Source: Plotosus lineatus
Taxonomy: Eukaryota > Chordata > Actinopteri > Siluriformes > Plotosidae
Assembly (NCBI GenBank): GCA_024760905.1
Contig: CM045731.1
Span: 23,026,001 to 23,090,000 of the forward strand
Length of the DNA stretch: 64,000 nucleotides
Reading direction: 5' to 3'
Positions 45,642 to 57,400 of the stretch are shown one piece after another. The translations under genes were made by a program, and so were the position numbers. Every line of letters starts with the position of its first letter. The stretch's first letter is position 1. The notes under the pieces were generated by a model. That model did no database searches. It was given only the letters and a program-made list of their open reading frames with translations, and had not been told where the DNA came from.

Positions 45642-45913
45642 TCATTCCGAGTCCCACTCTCCACAAGGTTGTCACTGTCCCCCCCAGTGTAGCTAACTGG
45701 GTTATCAAAGGCCGGCCATGTCTCTCACTGTCTATGGGGAGAGGCATGTAAAAGAACCATTGCTAACTTTCGTAAAGAATAGTTGCATAGCCGTCAGCAT
45801 GTTTCTGTCCCTTGCTAAAGGGTTGTGTCAGGAAGGGCATCCGACGTAAAAACCTCTGCCAAATCAAACGTGCGAATTCCTGATAAAGGAAAAAAGCCGA
45901 AATGAAATCTCAT
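45642..45913 (+). mobile_element. RTE-tail SINE, 5'-truncated, internal gap
   Basis: Starts in the B box (ccgagtcccactctcc), keeps ggaagggcatccgacgtaaa, lacks most of the gattcgctgtggcgac segment, and ends gccgaaatg. actgttttac at 45632-45641 and 45914-45923. Confidence 0.82.
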
Positions 45914-45923
45914 ACTGTTTTAC

Positions 45924-46678
45924 AGATTCCATTAAATTCTAAGCACCATATCAAACTGTACTTCAGTCAAACAGGCACATTATTTATTCTGAGTTATTTT
46001 TTTCCGGCTACATTTTTCACAAAAGTAAAGTTAAAAAAAAAATTGGTTTAGGCACTGCCTTAAAAATGGAACCCCCCCCCACCCCCTCCCCCATTTTAAA
46101 AATTGTGTAATGTCATGTAACGTTTAGTTTTTGACTGCCCCCTGCCCAAAGTTTTGCTATTACTGTATCTGAAAGTGTAGCAGAATTGTTATTGCGTGAA
46201 TATTTCTTAAATGGAAACCCAATATCACCTCAGGGTAGTGAGACTCCATTCTGCTGGATGGTTTACTTCCAAAAGCACATTATACATGCCACGGAATGTT
46301 ATGCACTTCCTCAATGTGATTGGCTTAATATCCTTTCTATTCAAGAGAATAATGCATCGTGTGGCAGCCATAGTTTATTTTGCCAGCTTAAAAAATGTCT
46401 ACTGCATATCAAATTCTGTTTACACTGAAAAAAGGTGCACAGTGTTTTATTTTATAGCTTGAAACAAGGAACAGATTGACGAGTAAGATGGAATAGAAGT
46501 TCCCATCACTCACACATTCATTCCCATTAAAAGGGTTGTGTACCAGCATACAAACTATCACCACAGAGTTCCAATGTGTACACTTACAGACGGACACAAA
46601 TAATCAGATAAATATTTCTATGTATGGTGCTCTCCTTGCTTTGCTATAAATCAACGCACTCACCGACTCATTATCCAA
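45924..46678. other. no gene seen
   Basis: AT-rich with A and C homopolymers; no repeat shared with the rest of the window. Confidence 0.45.
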
Positions 46679-46752
46679 ACTGCTGAATCATATTATGGTT
46701 GCGAGGATGCTTCAGTCTTTCTTAGTTGGCACGTAGGTTCCATTGCTGAGCC

Positions 46753-46796
<44 letters not shown>

Positions 46797-46996
46797 GGCA
46801 GTTAGGACCAGCCGATTAGACGAATGTGCATGTTTTCAGAGTGTGGGAGGAAACCGGAGTACCCAGATGTAACCCAGGCAAGCAAGTGGAGTAGATGCAA
46901 ACTCCACTCTTAAGCTCCCCACCCCGGGACTTGAACCCAGGACCTTCTTACTGTGAGATAAATGTGCTAACCTTTATGCCATTGTGTTGATCTTAA
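46679..46996 (-). mobile_element. SINE with L2-type tail carrying a (CA)n expansion
   Basis: gtgtgggaggaaaccggagt, gggacttgaacccaggacct and ctaacctttatgccattgtg are the reversed head half; (CA)n at 46757-46790 sits in the body. Confidence 0.75.
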
Positions 46997-47382
46997 ATCA
47001 GTGCATTAAATGAAAATTGAAATATGGTTGATGTACCTGAAAGGATGATGTAATGGATATTGATCAGGTTTTTCGAGCTGGAAAGTCGTGGAAAGTTTCT
47101 GGGTCGTGTAGAACATGCCACGCGACACTTTTTCTGCTGTTTCTTGTTTCCTTTGAAGCACGATGCTGGTACTATTTCTCACTCAGTTGAAAGTGGGCTA
47201 TTAAACAATGTCTGGGATGAATTTCCCAAAAACATCACAATACTAAGATCACTATATTCTCATTATAGAGAGAGTGTTCAGTGTGAGGCTTGCTCTACAA
47301 ATTGGTTCCCTTCAGATTAAGATATTTTGTCTCTGATTTTAGAATTCCAGCACGTCTGTAAGAAAGTACAAGCAAAGATATA
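46997..47382. other. no gene seen
   Basis: No motif or shared repeat recognised, despite a short open frame (47060-47320) without family features. Confidence 0.4.
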
Positions 47383-47534
47383 CTCACTCACTCACTCACG
47401 CAGTTACTCATTTGCTTAATTCTTGTAGAGTTGCAGGGAGACTGGCGGCATTCTAAGCTGACGCTGGTCAAAGGCAAGGTACACTCTGAACAACTTGCCA
47501 GACCATTGCAGGGTCAATACACATGCAAACATTC

Positions 47535-47579
<45 letters not shown>

Positions 47580-47752
47580 TACATCTAGGGGCAATTTGGA
47601 ATCGCCAGTTAGACTAATGTGCATATCTTTGGACTGTGGGGGATAAATAAAAACCTGGAGAACAGGCAAAGTTTCCACAGAAACACTCTGGCTCAGCCCT
47701 AAACCTGCATGCAGGACTTTCTCACTGTGAGGTACTAACCACAATCAGGCAT
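47383..47752 (-). mobile_element. SINE with L2-type tail carrying a (CA)n expansion
   Basis: CTCA-type tail, acactctgaacaacttgcca, (CA)n 47543-47574, then ggggcaatttggaatcgcca and the reversed head. Same body position of the CA expansion as the previous copy. Confidence 0.72.
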
Positions 47753-47989
47753 ACAAAAATGTAGAATAGTCTTTCATGTGCATTAATCTATATTTGAAAC
47801 TACTTTACAATTTCCTCTATGTATAAATCACAGATTTCTTTCAGATGATAAAAGCTGTATTGGGCTTCTGTTAGACATCAGACATATTGACAAATTTTCT
47901 TAAATACAAGAAAAGAGAACAATAAAAATAAACTAGGACTCCAAAAATTCTGCCTTTCAAAATTAAGCTTCCAAAGTAGTGTTTTCTAA

Positions 47990-48046
<57 letters not shown>

Positions 48047-48082
48047 AATTATTATTCAAATTATTATTATTAATAATAATAG
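47990..48082. repeat. (ATT)n microsatellite
   Basis: Trinucleotide run with minor interruptions. Confidence 0.9.
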
Positions 48083-48351
48083 TATTCTTGGACACTCATT
48101 CTAGTGGTCAGTATTGCAAGATTAATGATAGTGTTTTAATATGATGATTTTTTTTTTTTTTTTTTGTCTGTTGACTTAAATTTTGTTATCTCAAATTTGT
48201 GATTTTAAGCCAGACAGAACTCCAATTTCAGGGCTATAAACCACACAAAGTCTGACCTTCAAAGGTGAAGTCACCTGTCAGGGAGTTTATACTATCATGT
48301 CACCATAAGGCTCAATAAAAAGGTCGAGGCTACAACCCCTGGCAAAAATTT

Positions 48352-50437
48352 TTAGCTTGTGGCTCAGCTGTTTCACCACGATGGATCGGTACAGGCTCTA
48401 CTTTACAGGAGAGGCTGCAGCGATCTGCCTGTTGATTTCTCGCTCCATCCTTCCCTGACTCATGAACAGGACTCCGAGATTCTTAAACTCCTCTACTTGA
48501 GGCATTCCACCCTTTTCCCGATGAGAATGATGTCCTCAGACTTGGAGGTGCTGATTCTCATCCCAGCCGCATTGCACTCGACTGCGAATCGCTCCAGTGA
48601 GAGCTGGAAGTCCCGGATTGATGAAGCCAAAAGGAAACGTCATCCGCAAAAACCAGAAACAAGATCCAATGGCCTCCAAACCAGAACCCCTCGACACTCT
48701 GGCTGCGACTAGAAATTCCGTCTTTCCCGGGTAGACTGAGTGTAATTCTACGATAATTGGAACACACCCTCCGGTCTCCCCTTTTAAAAAGGGGGGACTA
48801 CCACCCCGGTTTGCCAATCCAGAGGTACAGCCCCTGATGACATAGAGATGTGTCAACCAAGACAGTCCTACAACATCCAGAGCCCTGAGATATTCTGGAC
48901 GGATCTCATCCACCCCCGGAGCCTGACCACCAAGAGGCTTTTTGGGTACCTCAGCTCCAGTGATGGGTGGACCCACACCCAAATCCCCAGGTTCTTTTTA
49001 CTCCACAGAGAGTGTATTGGTGGGATTGAGGAGGTCTTTGAAGTATTCCATCCACCTCTCAAGAACATCCCAGTCGAGGTGAGCAGCTTTTCACTTCCAC
49101 TGTAAACAGTATTTGTGGAGCATTTACTTCCCATTCCTGAGGTGCCGGCTGGTGGTCCAGAAACCTTTTAATGCTAACCGATAATCACTTTCCAGGCCCA
49201 TGCCCAAGATTTTGCATTGGTGACAGTTCCAAATGCAGCACATTTGGCCTGCTGGTACCTGTCTGCTGGCTCGGGAATTCCACAGGCCAATAAGACCAAA
49301 TGGGCCTGCTTTTTCAACTGGACGGCCTCCTTCACCGTAGGTGTCCACCACCAGGTTCGAGGGTTACTGTCACGAGAGGCACTGATGACCTTCCACCACC
49401 TCAGCAATGGAGGCACAAAACATGGCCCATTCGGATTCCATGTCACCCGCCTCCATTGGGACGTGGTTGTAGCTCTACCGGAGTTGGGAGTTAAAACCCC
49501 CCTCTGATAGGAAGCTCTGCCAAACATTCCCAGGAGATCCTAACTACACGCTTGGGACTACCAGGTATGATCAGTTGACAGCTCGGCTTCTCTCTTCACC
49601 TGAGTGTCCAGTAAATGCAACCTCAAGCCCGGTGACACAACTACAAAGTCATTCATCGAACTGCGGCCTAGGGTGACCTGGTGCCAGGTGCACTTATGGA
49701 CAGCCTTATGTTCAAACATGGTGTTCGTGATGGACAAACTGTGACAAGCACAGAAGTCCGTCAACAAAACACCATTCGGGTTCAGACTGGAGAGGCCATA
49801 CCTACCTGATCACTCACTTCCAGGTCACACTACCGTTGCCAACATGTGCGTTGAAGTCTTCCAGGAGCAAACGAGCGAGTCCTCTGGACGAGCGTTCTCC
49901 AACAAACCTAAAAACTCCAAGAACTCTGAACTGTCATTTGGTGCATAAGCACAAATAACAGTCAGGACCCGTTCCCCCACTCAAAGGCGGACCCAACGTT
50001 TGGGCACCGAGACAGGGGGGCAAAAAGGAAGCCTACTCACCATCTCTCCCTAGGAGCAACTCCAGAATGGAATAAGGTCGAGCCCCTCTCAAGATTAATG
50101 GTTCCAGAGCCCAAACTACGCTTTGAGGTGAGTACGACTATATCTAGTCGGTATCTCTCCACTTCACGCATCAGCATAGGCTCCCTCCCCACCAAAGAGG
50201 TGACATTCCATGTCCCAAGAATTAGAGTCAGAAGCCGAGGATCAGTTCGGCAGAACCTATACCTTCAGTTGACACCCAACTCACACTGCACCGGGGCTAT
50301 AGGGGTCCCACGCTTCAGGCTGGGCCCAGCCGGGCTCCATGGGCAGAAGCCCAACCACCAGGCGCTTGCCTTTGAGCCCCTCCCACAGGCCTGGCTCCGG
50401 AGGGGACTCCGATGACCCGCATCCGGGCAAGGGAAAC
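48352..50437 (-). mobile_element. Rex3-type RTE LINE, 2.1 kb, RT core deleted
   Basis: Minus strand from 50437: 5' region, then endonuclease with NSVSIT-like SLSITNTMFEHKAVHKCTWH and ELSTDHTW (49767-49558), the linker (RTWWWTPTVKEAVQLKKQAH), and the RT N-terminal part (GGQAPGVDEIRPEYLRALDV, then CSNYRRITLSLPGK). At about 48725 it jumps straight to ARVSRGSGLEA/GFWFGGH, removing the fingers and part of the palm. Many frame breaks. Inactive. Confidence 0.87.
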
Positions 50438-50944
50438 TGTATGAATCATTGAATCACCCAAATATTAAAATTGTGCCACTGTGAAAGAAATTATAAATAT
50501 TAAGTAATTTCAAATGTAATTGTGTCTGTACAGACTATGGGTTAGTCTATTGATGTAGAATGATCATGAAGTATGTTTTTTTTATACATTTAATGTGTTT
50601 TGAATAACTGAATTATTTTTCTTGATTCTTTCAAAAGGGCTCTGCTGTGGTAGTGTTTAAATTGTTAAATTTTTACATTTTACAAAGAATTAAAAAGAAA
50701 CATTACATACATTTAAAAAAAAAAAAAAAAAAACCCTCAAAGAACTCAAATCTCCGTCAAGCTCAGCAATACCCTAAATGAACTATTACAATAAAATAAC
50801 AATAATTTTATCTCACAGTGTTAAAGAATCCTGAATTTGATTCGGAACATCTCCAAAATCTAGCGGCGTGTCCCTTGTCCAAAGCCCCACCTTTCATAAA
50901 AAAATTCCAGAAAGATCCACGTGATTCTTTTGGCTAACCCTACC

Positions 50945-50982
<38 letters not shown>

Positions 50983-51228
50983 AACCAAGAATAAAACAAA
51001 TCTGAAATCAAACTTAACTTTTTTATTTTTTCAAAGGCAACAAATTGATGGATGAATCTATTTCTTAGGCTTTTTACAAAGCTTGTTTGTTTGATTTCTT
51101 TGTTTAGTGAACACAAAATCAAAAACTTTGCAGATGCACAATAGCTGTCCCACTCCCCCTTTAAATAGTGATTTCATGGTGTATGTTTCTGTGTATTGAA
51201 GGAAAAGTGTTAGAATATGTTCTGTATC
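50438..51228. other. AT-rich intergenic DNA with (CA)n
   Basis: (CA)n at 50946-50980; no gene or shared repeat recognised. Confidence 0.5.
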
Positions 51229-51236
51229 ATTTACGC

Positions 51237-52357
51237 CAGGGGTCACCAACCTTTTTGAAACTTAGAGCTGCTTCTTGGGTACCAATTAATGCGAAGGGCT
51301 ACCAGGTCGATACACACTTGTGACATAACAAATTTGCTCAATTTACCTTTAATTATATGTTGTTATGAATAATTAATGATATTCATCTATGTCAGGGGTC
51401 GGAGAGCCAAAAAAAAAAAAGAAAATTAAATCTAATCCTCTGAGAGCCAAATATATTTTTTAATACTGAGACATACAATTTTAGAGTATAATACGACTCT
51501 GAATTTATTTTAAACGACATTGTTATAACAAAGTTATTTATTAATAAGAAAAGTACTTCGTACTATTAATGCGACTTCTGGTGCTGCATGGTTTTGCTGA
51601 AAGCTTTGTAGTCTGGTTGATACGTGCTGAAGTTCAGCTTCATGCAGGCGTTTAGTCTTCTATCTATTACGTGATCGCAGGTTGGTCTTGATGCTTTTCA
51701 GGTGTGAGAAGGACTGCTTGCGGGTGCATGTGGAGCCAAATGGTCAATACAACAGGACTCCTACGCTGCAGTGTTTATGTGACAGGAAGCTCATCCCACG
51801 GCAATCAGCTGGTCTGCGGGTTGAAGTTTTTTCATTCTGTCCATTTGTGTTTTACTTGCCAGCTCTGCTTGGCTTCTTGCACATGAACTGATCAAAACGA
51901 TTGCCCAAACAAATTGCCCAAATTGGGAAATTTACTTCTTTACCCAAAAACAACTCACACAGGCTGTTGCATATAATCCAATAAAATTAGAGTTTCAAAG
52001 TATTGGCCCCGCCCACACATTGGAGTACAGAAAGGATTGGCTCTCCGCTGCCCGCCACAGCGACAAGTGGCATTGAAAATAGATGTACTGTATAGATTGA
52101 AATGCGTGAGATTTATTTATGTTTTTGTTTTATTTGATGGCTTTCTTCTGTATTTTTATTTAAATGATGCAAAATTATATTTTAGTTATTCTGTTAAGAA
52201 AGGCCACCTGATTTATCTGAGAGCCAGATGCAGTCATCAAAAGAGTCACGTCTGGCTCGCGAGCCATAGGTTCCCGAAATCTGAACAGGCTCGCGGGCAA
52301 CTCATGTTGTCCTTGTGGGCGACCTGGTGCCCATGGGCACCATGTTGGTGACCCCTG
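51237..52357. mobile_element. hAT-type nonautonomous transposon, 8-bp target duplication
   Basis: Ends caggggtcaccaaccttttt and accatgttggtgacccctg are inverted repeats. atttacgc (51229-51236) and atttatgc (52358-52365) form an 8-bp target duplication, the hAT hallmark. Interior is interrupted by a second element. Confidence 0.85.
51396..52285. mobile_element. second hAT-like nonautonomous element nested in the first
   Basis: Left end caggggtcggagagccaaaa; right part ctggctcgcgagccataggt followed by a decayed terminus (cccgaaatctg). The gagagcca/tggctc words are the inverted subterminal motifs. No transposase frame recognised. Confidence 0.6.
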
Positions 52358-52365
52358 ATTTATGC

Positions 52366-53010
52366 TGTCATCCTGAATCAGTTAAGTGTGTTCCTGTAAA
52401 ATGACTGATCTGAAGTCAGACAACAAAACTGGAAAACTCATGACCTAACCTCCTGTATAGTATGTATTTGCTATTAGTTTATTAATTTTAATCTTTGACC
52501 ACTAACCTGAGAGTATCTGACCAATAAACTTCCACCATTCAAATGTGAACCAAATTATACATACAAAATATCTGATTGCTCTACAGAGGATCATATTTCC
52601 ATTTGAATGCTGAACCGTAAACAGTGTATTGATGTACTAAGCTATTTTCCATGATCTTGGAATAAAAGCTCACCAGATTTTTTTATGCTTATATGTGAAT
52701 AGTCATGGTGCACTGAAGTCTATTGCTGAAGAATCAATAAAAACCCTTTAAATAAATATTGCGCAATTGTTCTTTTTTAGGAGCAGATTTTTGATTAGTT
52801 TCAAATATTGTATCTAAACATTCATACATGCAGACACCACTTGCCCCAAAATAAAAATTCCTCACTGTCGTTTGTTGTCCATGCCATTGTTGCTTCAGTT
52901 GAACAGATCAAGGCTCAGTGACATTATGTGGAAATAAAATCAGCTGACCAGGTTATTCTATCAATACACTTTTCCTTCCATGATGACGCGAAGACAAAAT
53001 TAGGCTCAAA
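52366..53010. other. no gene seen
   Basis: AT-rich, no repeat shared with the window. Confidence 0.45.
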
Positions 53011-53012
53011 TA

Positions 53013-53998
53013 CTAGTCCTTCTCAAAAAATTAGCATATTGCGATAAAGTTAATTATTTTCTGTAATGTACTGAGAAAAAATTAAATTTTAGTATTTTAT
53101 AGAATCATTGCACACCAACTGAAATATTTCAGGTCTTTTATTGTTTTAATACTGATGATTTTGGCATACAGCTCATGAAAACCCAAAATTCCTGTCTCAA
53201 AAAATTAGCATATTTCATCCAACCAATAAAAAAAGTGTTTTTAAGACAAAAAAAAGTCAACCTTCAAATAATTATGTTGAGTTACTCAATATAATACGCA
53301 CTCAATACTTGGTCGGGAATCATTTTGCAGAAATGACTGCTTCAATGCGGCGTGGCATGGAGGCAATCAGCCTGTGGCACTGCTGAGGTGTTATGGAGGC
53401 CCAGGATGCTTCGATAGTGGCCTTAAGCTCATCCACAGTCTTGGCCCTTGATAAAACACAGTGGACCAACACCAGCAGCTGACATGGCACCCCAGACCAT
53501 CACTGACTGTGGGTACTTGACACTGGACTTCAGACGTTTTGGCATTTCCTTCTCCCCAGTCTTCCTCCAGACTCTGACACCTTGATTTCCAAATGACATG
53601 CAAAATTTGCTTTCATCCGAAAAAAAGTACTTTGGACCACTGAGCAACAGTCCAGTGTTGCTTCTCTATAGCCCAGGTCAGGCGCTTCTGCCGCTGTTTA
53701 TGGTTCAAAAGTGGCTTGACCTGGGGAATGCAGCACCTGTAGCCCAGTCCACTGCTTCCACAGGTCCCCCAAGGTCTGGAATCGGCCCTTCTCCACAAGC
53801 TTCCTCAGGGTCCGGTCACCTCTTCTGGTTGTGCAGTGTTTTCTGCCACACTTTTTCTTTCCCACAGACGTCCCACTGAGGTGCCTTGATACAGCACTCT
53901 GGGAACAGCCTATTCGCTCAGAGATTTCTTTCTGTGCCTTACCTTCTTGCTTGAGGGTGTCAGTGATGGCCTTCTGGACAGCAGTCAGGTTGGCAGTC
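53013..53998 (-). pseudogene. Tc1-like element and transposase, internally deleted and 5'-truncated
   Basis: Inverted-repeat tip ctagtccttctcaaaaaatt with TA at 53011-53012. The minus strand encodes ITDTLKQEGKAQKEISERIG (N-terminal HTH), SDESKFCMSFGNQGVRVWRK (first catalytic Asp), MVWGAMSAAGVGPLCFIKG, then a jump near 53448 to the C-terminal VDELKATIEAS region, losing the second Asp and the Glu. The N-terminus and right terminal repeat are absent; at 53998 the sequence becomes RTE. Same family as 1-405. Confidence 0.85.
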
Positions 53999-54418
53999 AG
54001 TAGATTTTCTGACAAGAACATTCAACAAGGTCTTAGAGAGTGAGAGGATGCCAGAGGAATGGAGGAAAAGTGTGCTGGGCAAGTACAGAGAAAGTCAGAA
54101 GGAGCTGCATTGTGCCTTTGTGGATCTGGAGAAAGCATATGACAGGGTGCCAAGAGAGGAACTGTGGTATTGCATGAGGAAGTCTGGAGTGGCAGAGAAG
54201 TATGTTATTGTGGTGCAGGACATGTATAAGAGATGTACGACAGTGGTGAGGTGTGCTGTCGGTGTGACAGAAGAGTTCAAGGTGGAGGTAGGATTGCATC
54301 AAGGGTCAGCTCTGAGCCCCTTCTTGTTTGCTATGGTGGTGGACAGGCTGACAGACAAGGTTAGACAAGATTCCCCATGGACTATGATGTTTGCAGATGA
54401 CATTGTGAGCTGCAGTGA
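53999..54418 (+). mobile_element. RTE-clade LINE, RT fragment fused to Tc1
   Basis: Starts tagattttctgacaagaaca in the RT N-terminal part, skips ~190 bp near 54080, then runs through FVDLEKAYDRV to FADDIVSCSE and stops where the next RTE copy begins. No flanking duplication found. Confidence 0.82.
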
Positions 54419-57400
54419 AATGCAGCCGTGAGGGGGGGGGGGGCACAAACCAGTGTCTCTCCCTCACGCCGGTCCCAAGCCCGGATAAATGCAGAGGGTT
54501 GCGTCAGGAAGGGCATCCGGTGTAAAACAAATGCCAAATAAACTATGCGAATCACAAGAAAGAATGACATACCGGCTCGGTCGAGACCCGGGTAAACAAC
54601 GACTGCCATCAGTGCCGTCAACCAACAGGGTGCTGATGGAAATTGGACTACTGTTGGTCGAAGATGTCGAAGAAGGAGAGGCGGGAGGCGTGTCCGTTGC
54701 CAGAGAGAGAAGAGGAAAGACATGAGTCTAGGACTGAAAGTAGGGACTTTGAACGTTGGAACTATGGTAGGAAAAGGTAGAGAGCTGGCTGACATGATAC
54801 AGGGAGGAAGGTAGACATACTGTGTGTTCAGGAGACCAGGTGGAAAGGTAACAAGGCTAGAAGCATAGGAGCAGGGTTTAAGCTGTTTTACAATGGTGTG
54901 GATGGGAAGAGAAATGGAGTCGGAGTCACCTTGAAGGAGGAGTTTGTCAGGAATGTTCTAGAAGTGAAAAGAGTGTCAGACAGAGTGATGAGTCTCAAGT
55001 TAGAAATTGAAGGTGTGATGCTCAATGTTGTTAGTGCTTATGCCCCACAGACAGGATGTGAGTGAGAAGAGAAGGAGAGATTCTGGAGGGAGTTAGATGA
55101 AGTGATGCAGAGTACCCCCAGAGGTGAAAGAGTGGTCATTGGGGCAGACTTCAATGGACATGTTGGTGTAGGAAACAGAGGGGACGAGGAAGTGATGGGC
55201 AGGTTTGGTATCCAGGACAGGAACGCAGAAGGACAGATGTTGGTAGATTTTGCAAAAAGGATGGAAATGGCTGTGGTGAATACTTTCTTCCAGAAGAGAG
55301 AGGAGCATAGGGTGACTTATAAAAGTGGAGGTAGGAGCACACAGGTAGACTACATCTTGTGCAGGCGATGTAATTTAAAGGAAGTCAGTGACTGCAAAGT
55401 AGTAGCGGGTGAGAGTGTTGCCAAACAGCATAGGATGGTGGTGTGCAGGATGATGCTGATGGTGAGGAAGGTGAAGAAGGCAAAGGCAGAGCAGAAGTCA
55501 AAGTGGTGGAAGTTGAAAAAGGAAGAGTGTCGGGTTGTCTTCAAGGAGGAGTTGAAACAGGCTTTGGGTGGTCAGGAAGTGCTTCCAGATGACTGGACAA
55601 CTACAGCTAATGTGAACAGGGAGACAGGTAGGGCAGTACTTGGTGTGTCATCTGGAAGAAAAGTAGATAAGGAGACTTGGTGGTGGAATGAGGAAGTGCA
55701 GGAGTGTGTACAAAGGAAGAGGTTAGCTAAGAAGAAGTGGGACATTGAGAAAACCGAAGAGAGTAAACAGGAGTACAGGGAGACACAGCGTAAGGCAAAG
55801 GGAGCAGTGTCAAAGGCCAAACAGAGCGCGTTTGATGACTTGTATGCTCGGTTGGAAAGTAAAGAGGGAGAAAATGATTTATACAGGTTGGCACAGCAGA
55901 GAAATAGAGATGGGAAGGACGTGCAGCAAGTTAAATTGATAAAGCACAGAGAGGGAAATGTATTGACTGATGACAGAAGTGTGCTGGGAAGATGGAAAGA
56001 GTACTTTGAAGAGCTGATGAATGCGGAAAATGTGAGAGAAAAAAGAGTAGAAGAGGTGACTGTTGAGGACCAGGAAGTAGCAAAGATTAGTAAGGGTGAA
56101 GTGAGGAGGGCATTGAAGAGGATGAAGAATGGAAAGGCAGTTGGTCCTGATGACATACTGGTGGAGGTATGGAATTGTCTAGGAGAGGTAGCAGTAGATT
56201 TTCTGACAAGAACATTCAACAAGGTCTTAGAGAGTGAGAGGATGCCAGAGGAATGGAGGAGAAGTGTGCTGGTGCCCATTTTTAAGAACAAGGGAGACGT
56301 GCAGAGTTGTGGCAACTACAGAGGGATAAAGTTGATGAGCCATACGATGAAGTTATGGGAAAGAATAGTGGAAGATAGACTAAGGGCAGAGGTCAGCATT
56401 TGTGAACAACAGTTTGGTTTCATGCCAAGAAAGAGCACCACAGATGCAGTGTTTGCCTTGAGGATGTTAATAGAGAAGTACAGAGAAGGTCAGAGGGAGC
56501 TGCATTGTGTCTTTGTGGATCTGGAGAAAGCATATGACAGGGTGCCGAGAGAAGAACTGTGGTATTGCATGAGGAAGTCTGGAGTGGCAGAGAAGTATGT
56601 TAGAGTGGTGCAGGACATGTATGAGAGATGTAAGACAGTGGTGAGGTGTGCTGTCGGTGTGACAGAAGAGTTCAAGGTGGAGGTGGGACTGCATCAAGGG
56701 TCAGCTCTCAGCCCCTTCTTGTTTGCTATGGTGATGGACAGGCTGACAGACGAGGTAAGACAAGATTCCCCATGGACTATGATGTTTGCAGATGACATTG
56801 TGATCTGCAGTGAGAGCAGAGAACAGGTGGAGGAAAATCTAGAGAGGTGGAGGTATGCCCTGGAAAGGAGGGGAATGAAGTTTAGTCTCAGGAAGACAGA
56901 CTACATGTGTATGAATGGCAAGGACCCAACAGGAACGGTGAGGTTACAGGGAGCAGAGATAAGGAAGGTGGAGGATTTTAAGTACTTAGGCTGAACAATC
57001 CAGAGCAGTGGAGAGTGTGGAAAAGAGGCGAAGAAGCGTGTGCAGGCTGGTTGGAATGGTTGGAGAAAAGTGTCCGGTGTGATGTGTGAAGGGTGGTATC
57101 GGCAAGAATGAAAAGTGTACAAGACGGTGTTGAGGCCAGCGATGTTGTATGGTTTAGAAACAGTGGCCCTGGGGAAAAGACAGGAGGCAGAGCTGGAGGT
57201 AGCAGAGATGAAAATGTTGAGGTTCTCTTTGGGAATAACGAGGATGGATAGGATCAGGAATGAGCATATCAGAGGGACAGCACATGTAAGACGTTTTGGA
57301 GACAAAATCAGGGAAGCTAGATTGAGATGGTTTGGACATGTACAGAGGAGGGATAGTGAGTATATTGGTAGTAGGATGCTGAGGTTGGAACTACCAGGCA

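Noticed and set aside
46186..46462. Overlapping short plus-strand frames
   Set aside because: No family features and no splice or start context; unique AT-rich DNA.
48536..48982. 148-aa frame as a host gene
   Set aside because: It contains PGVDEIRPEYLRALDVVGLS, a Rex3 RT phrase, and belongs to the LINE at 48352-50437.
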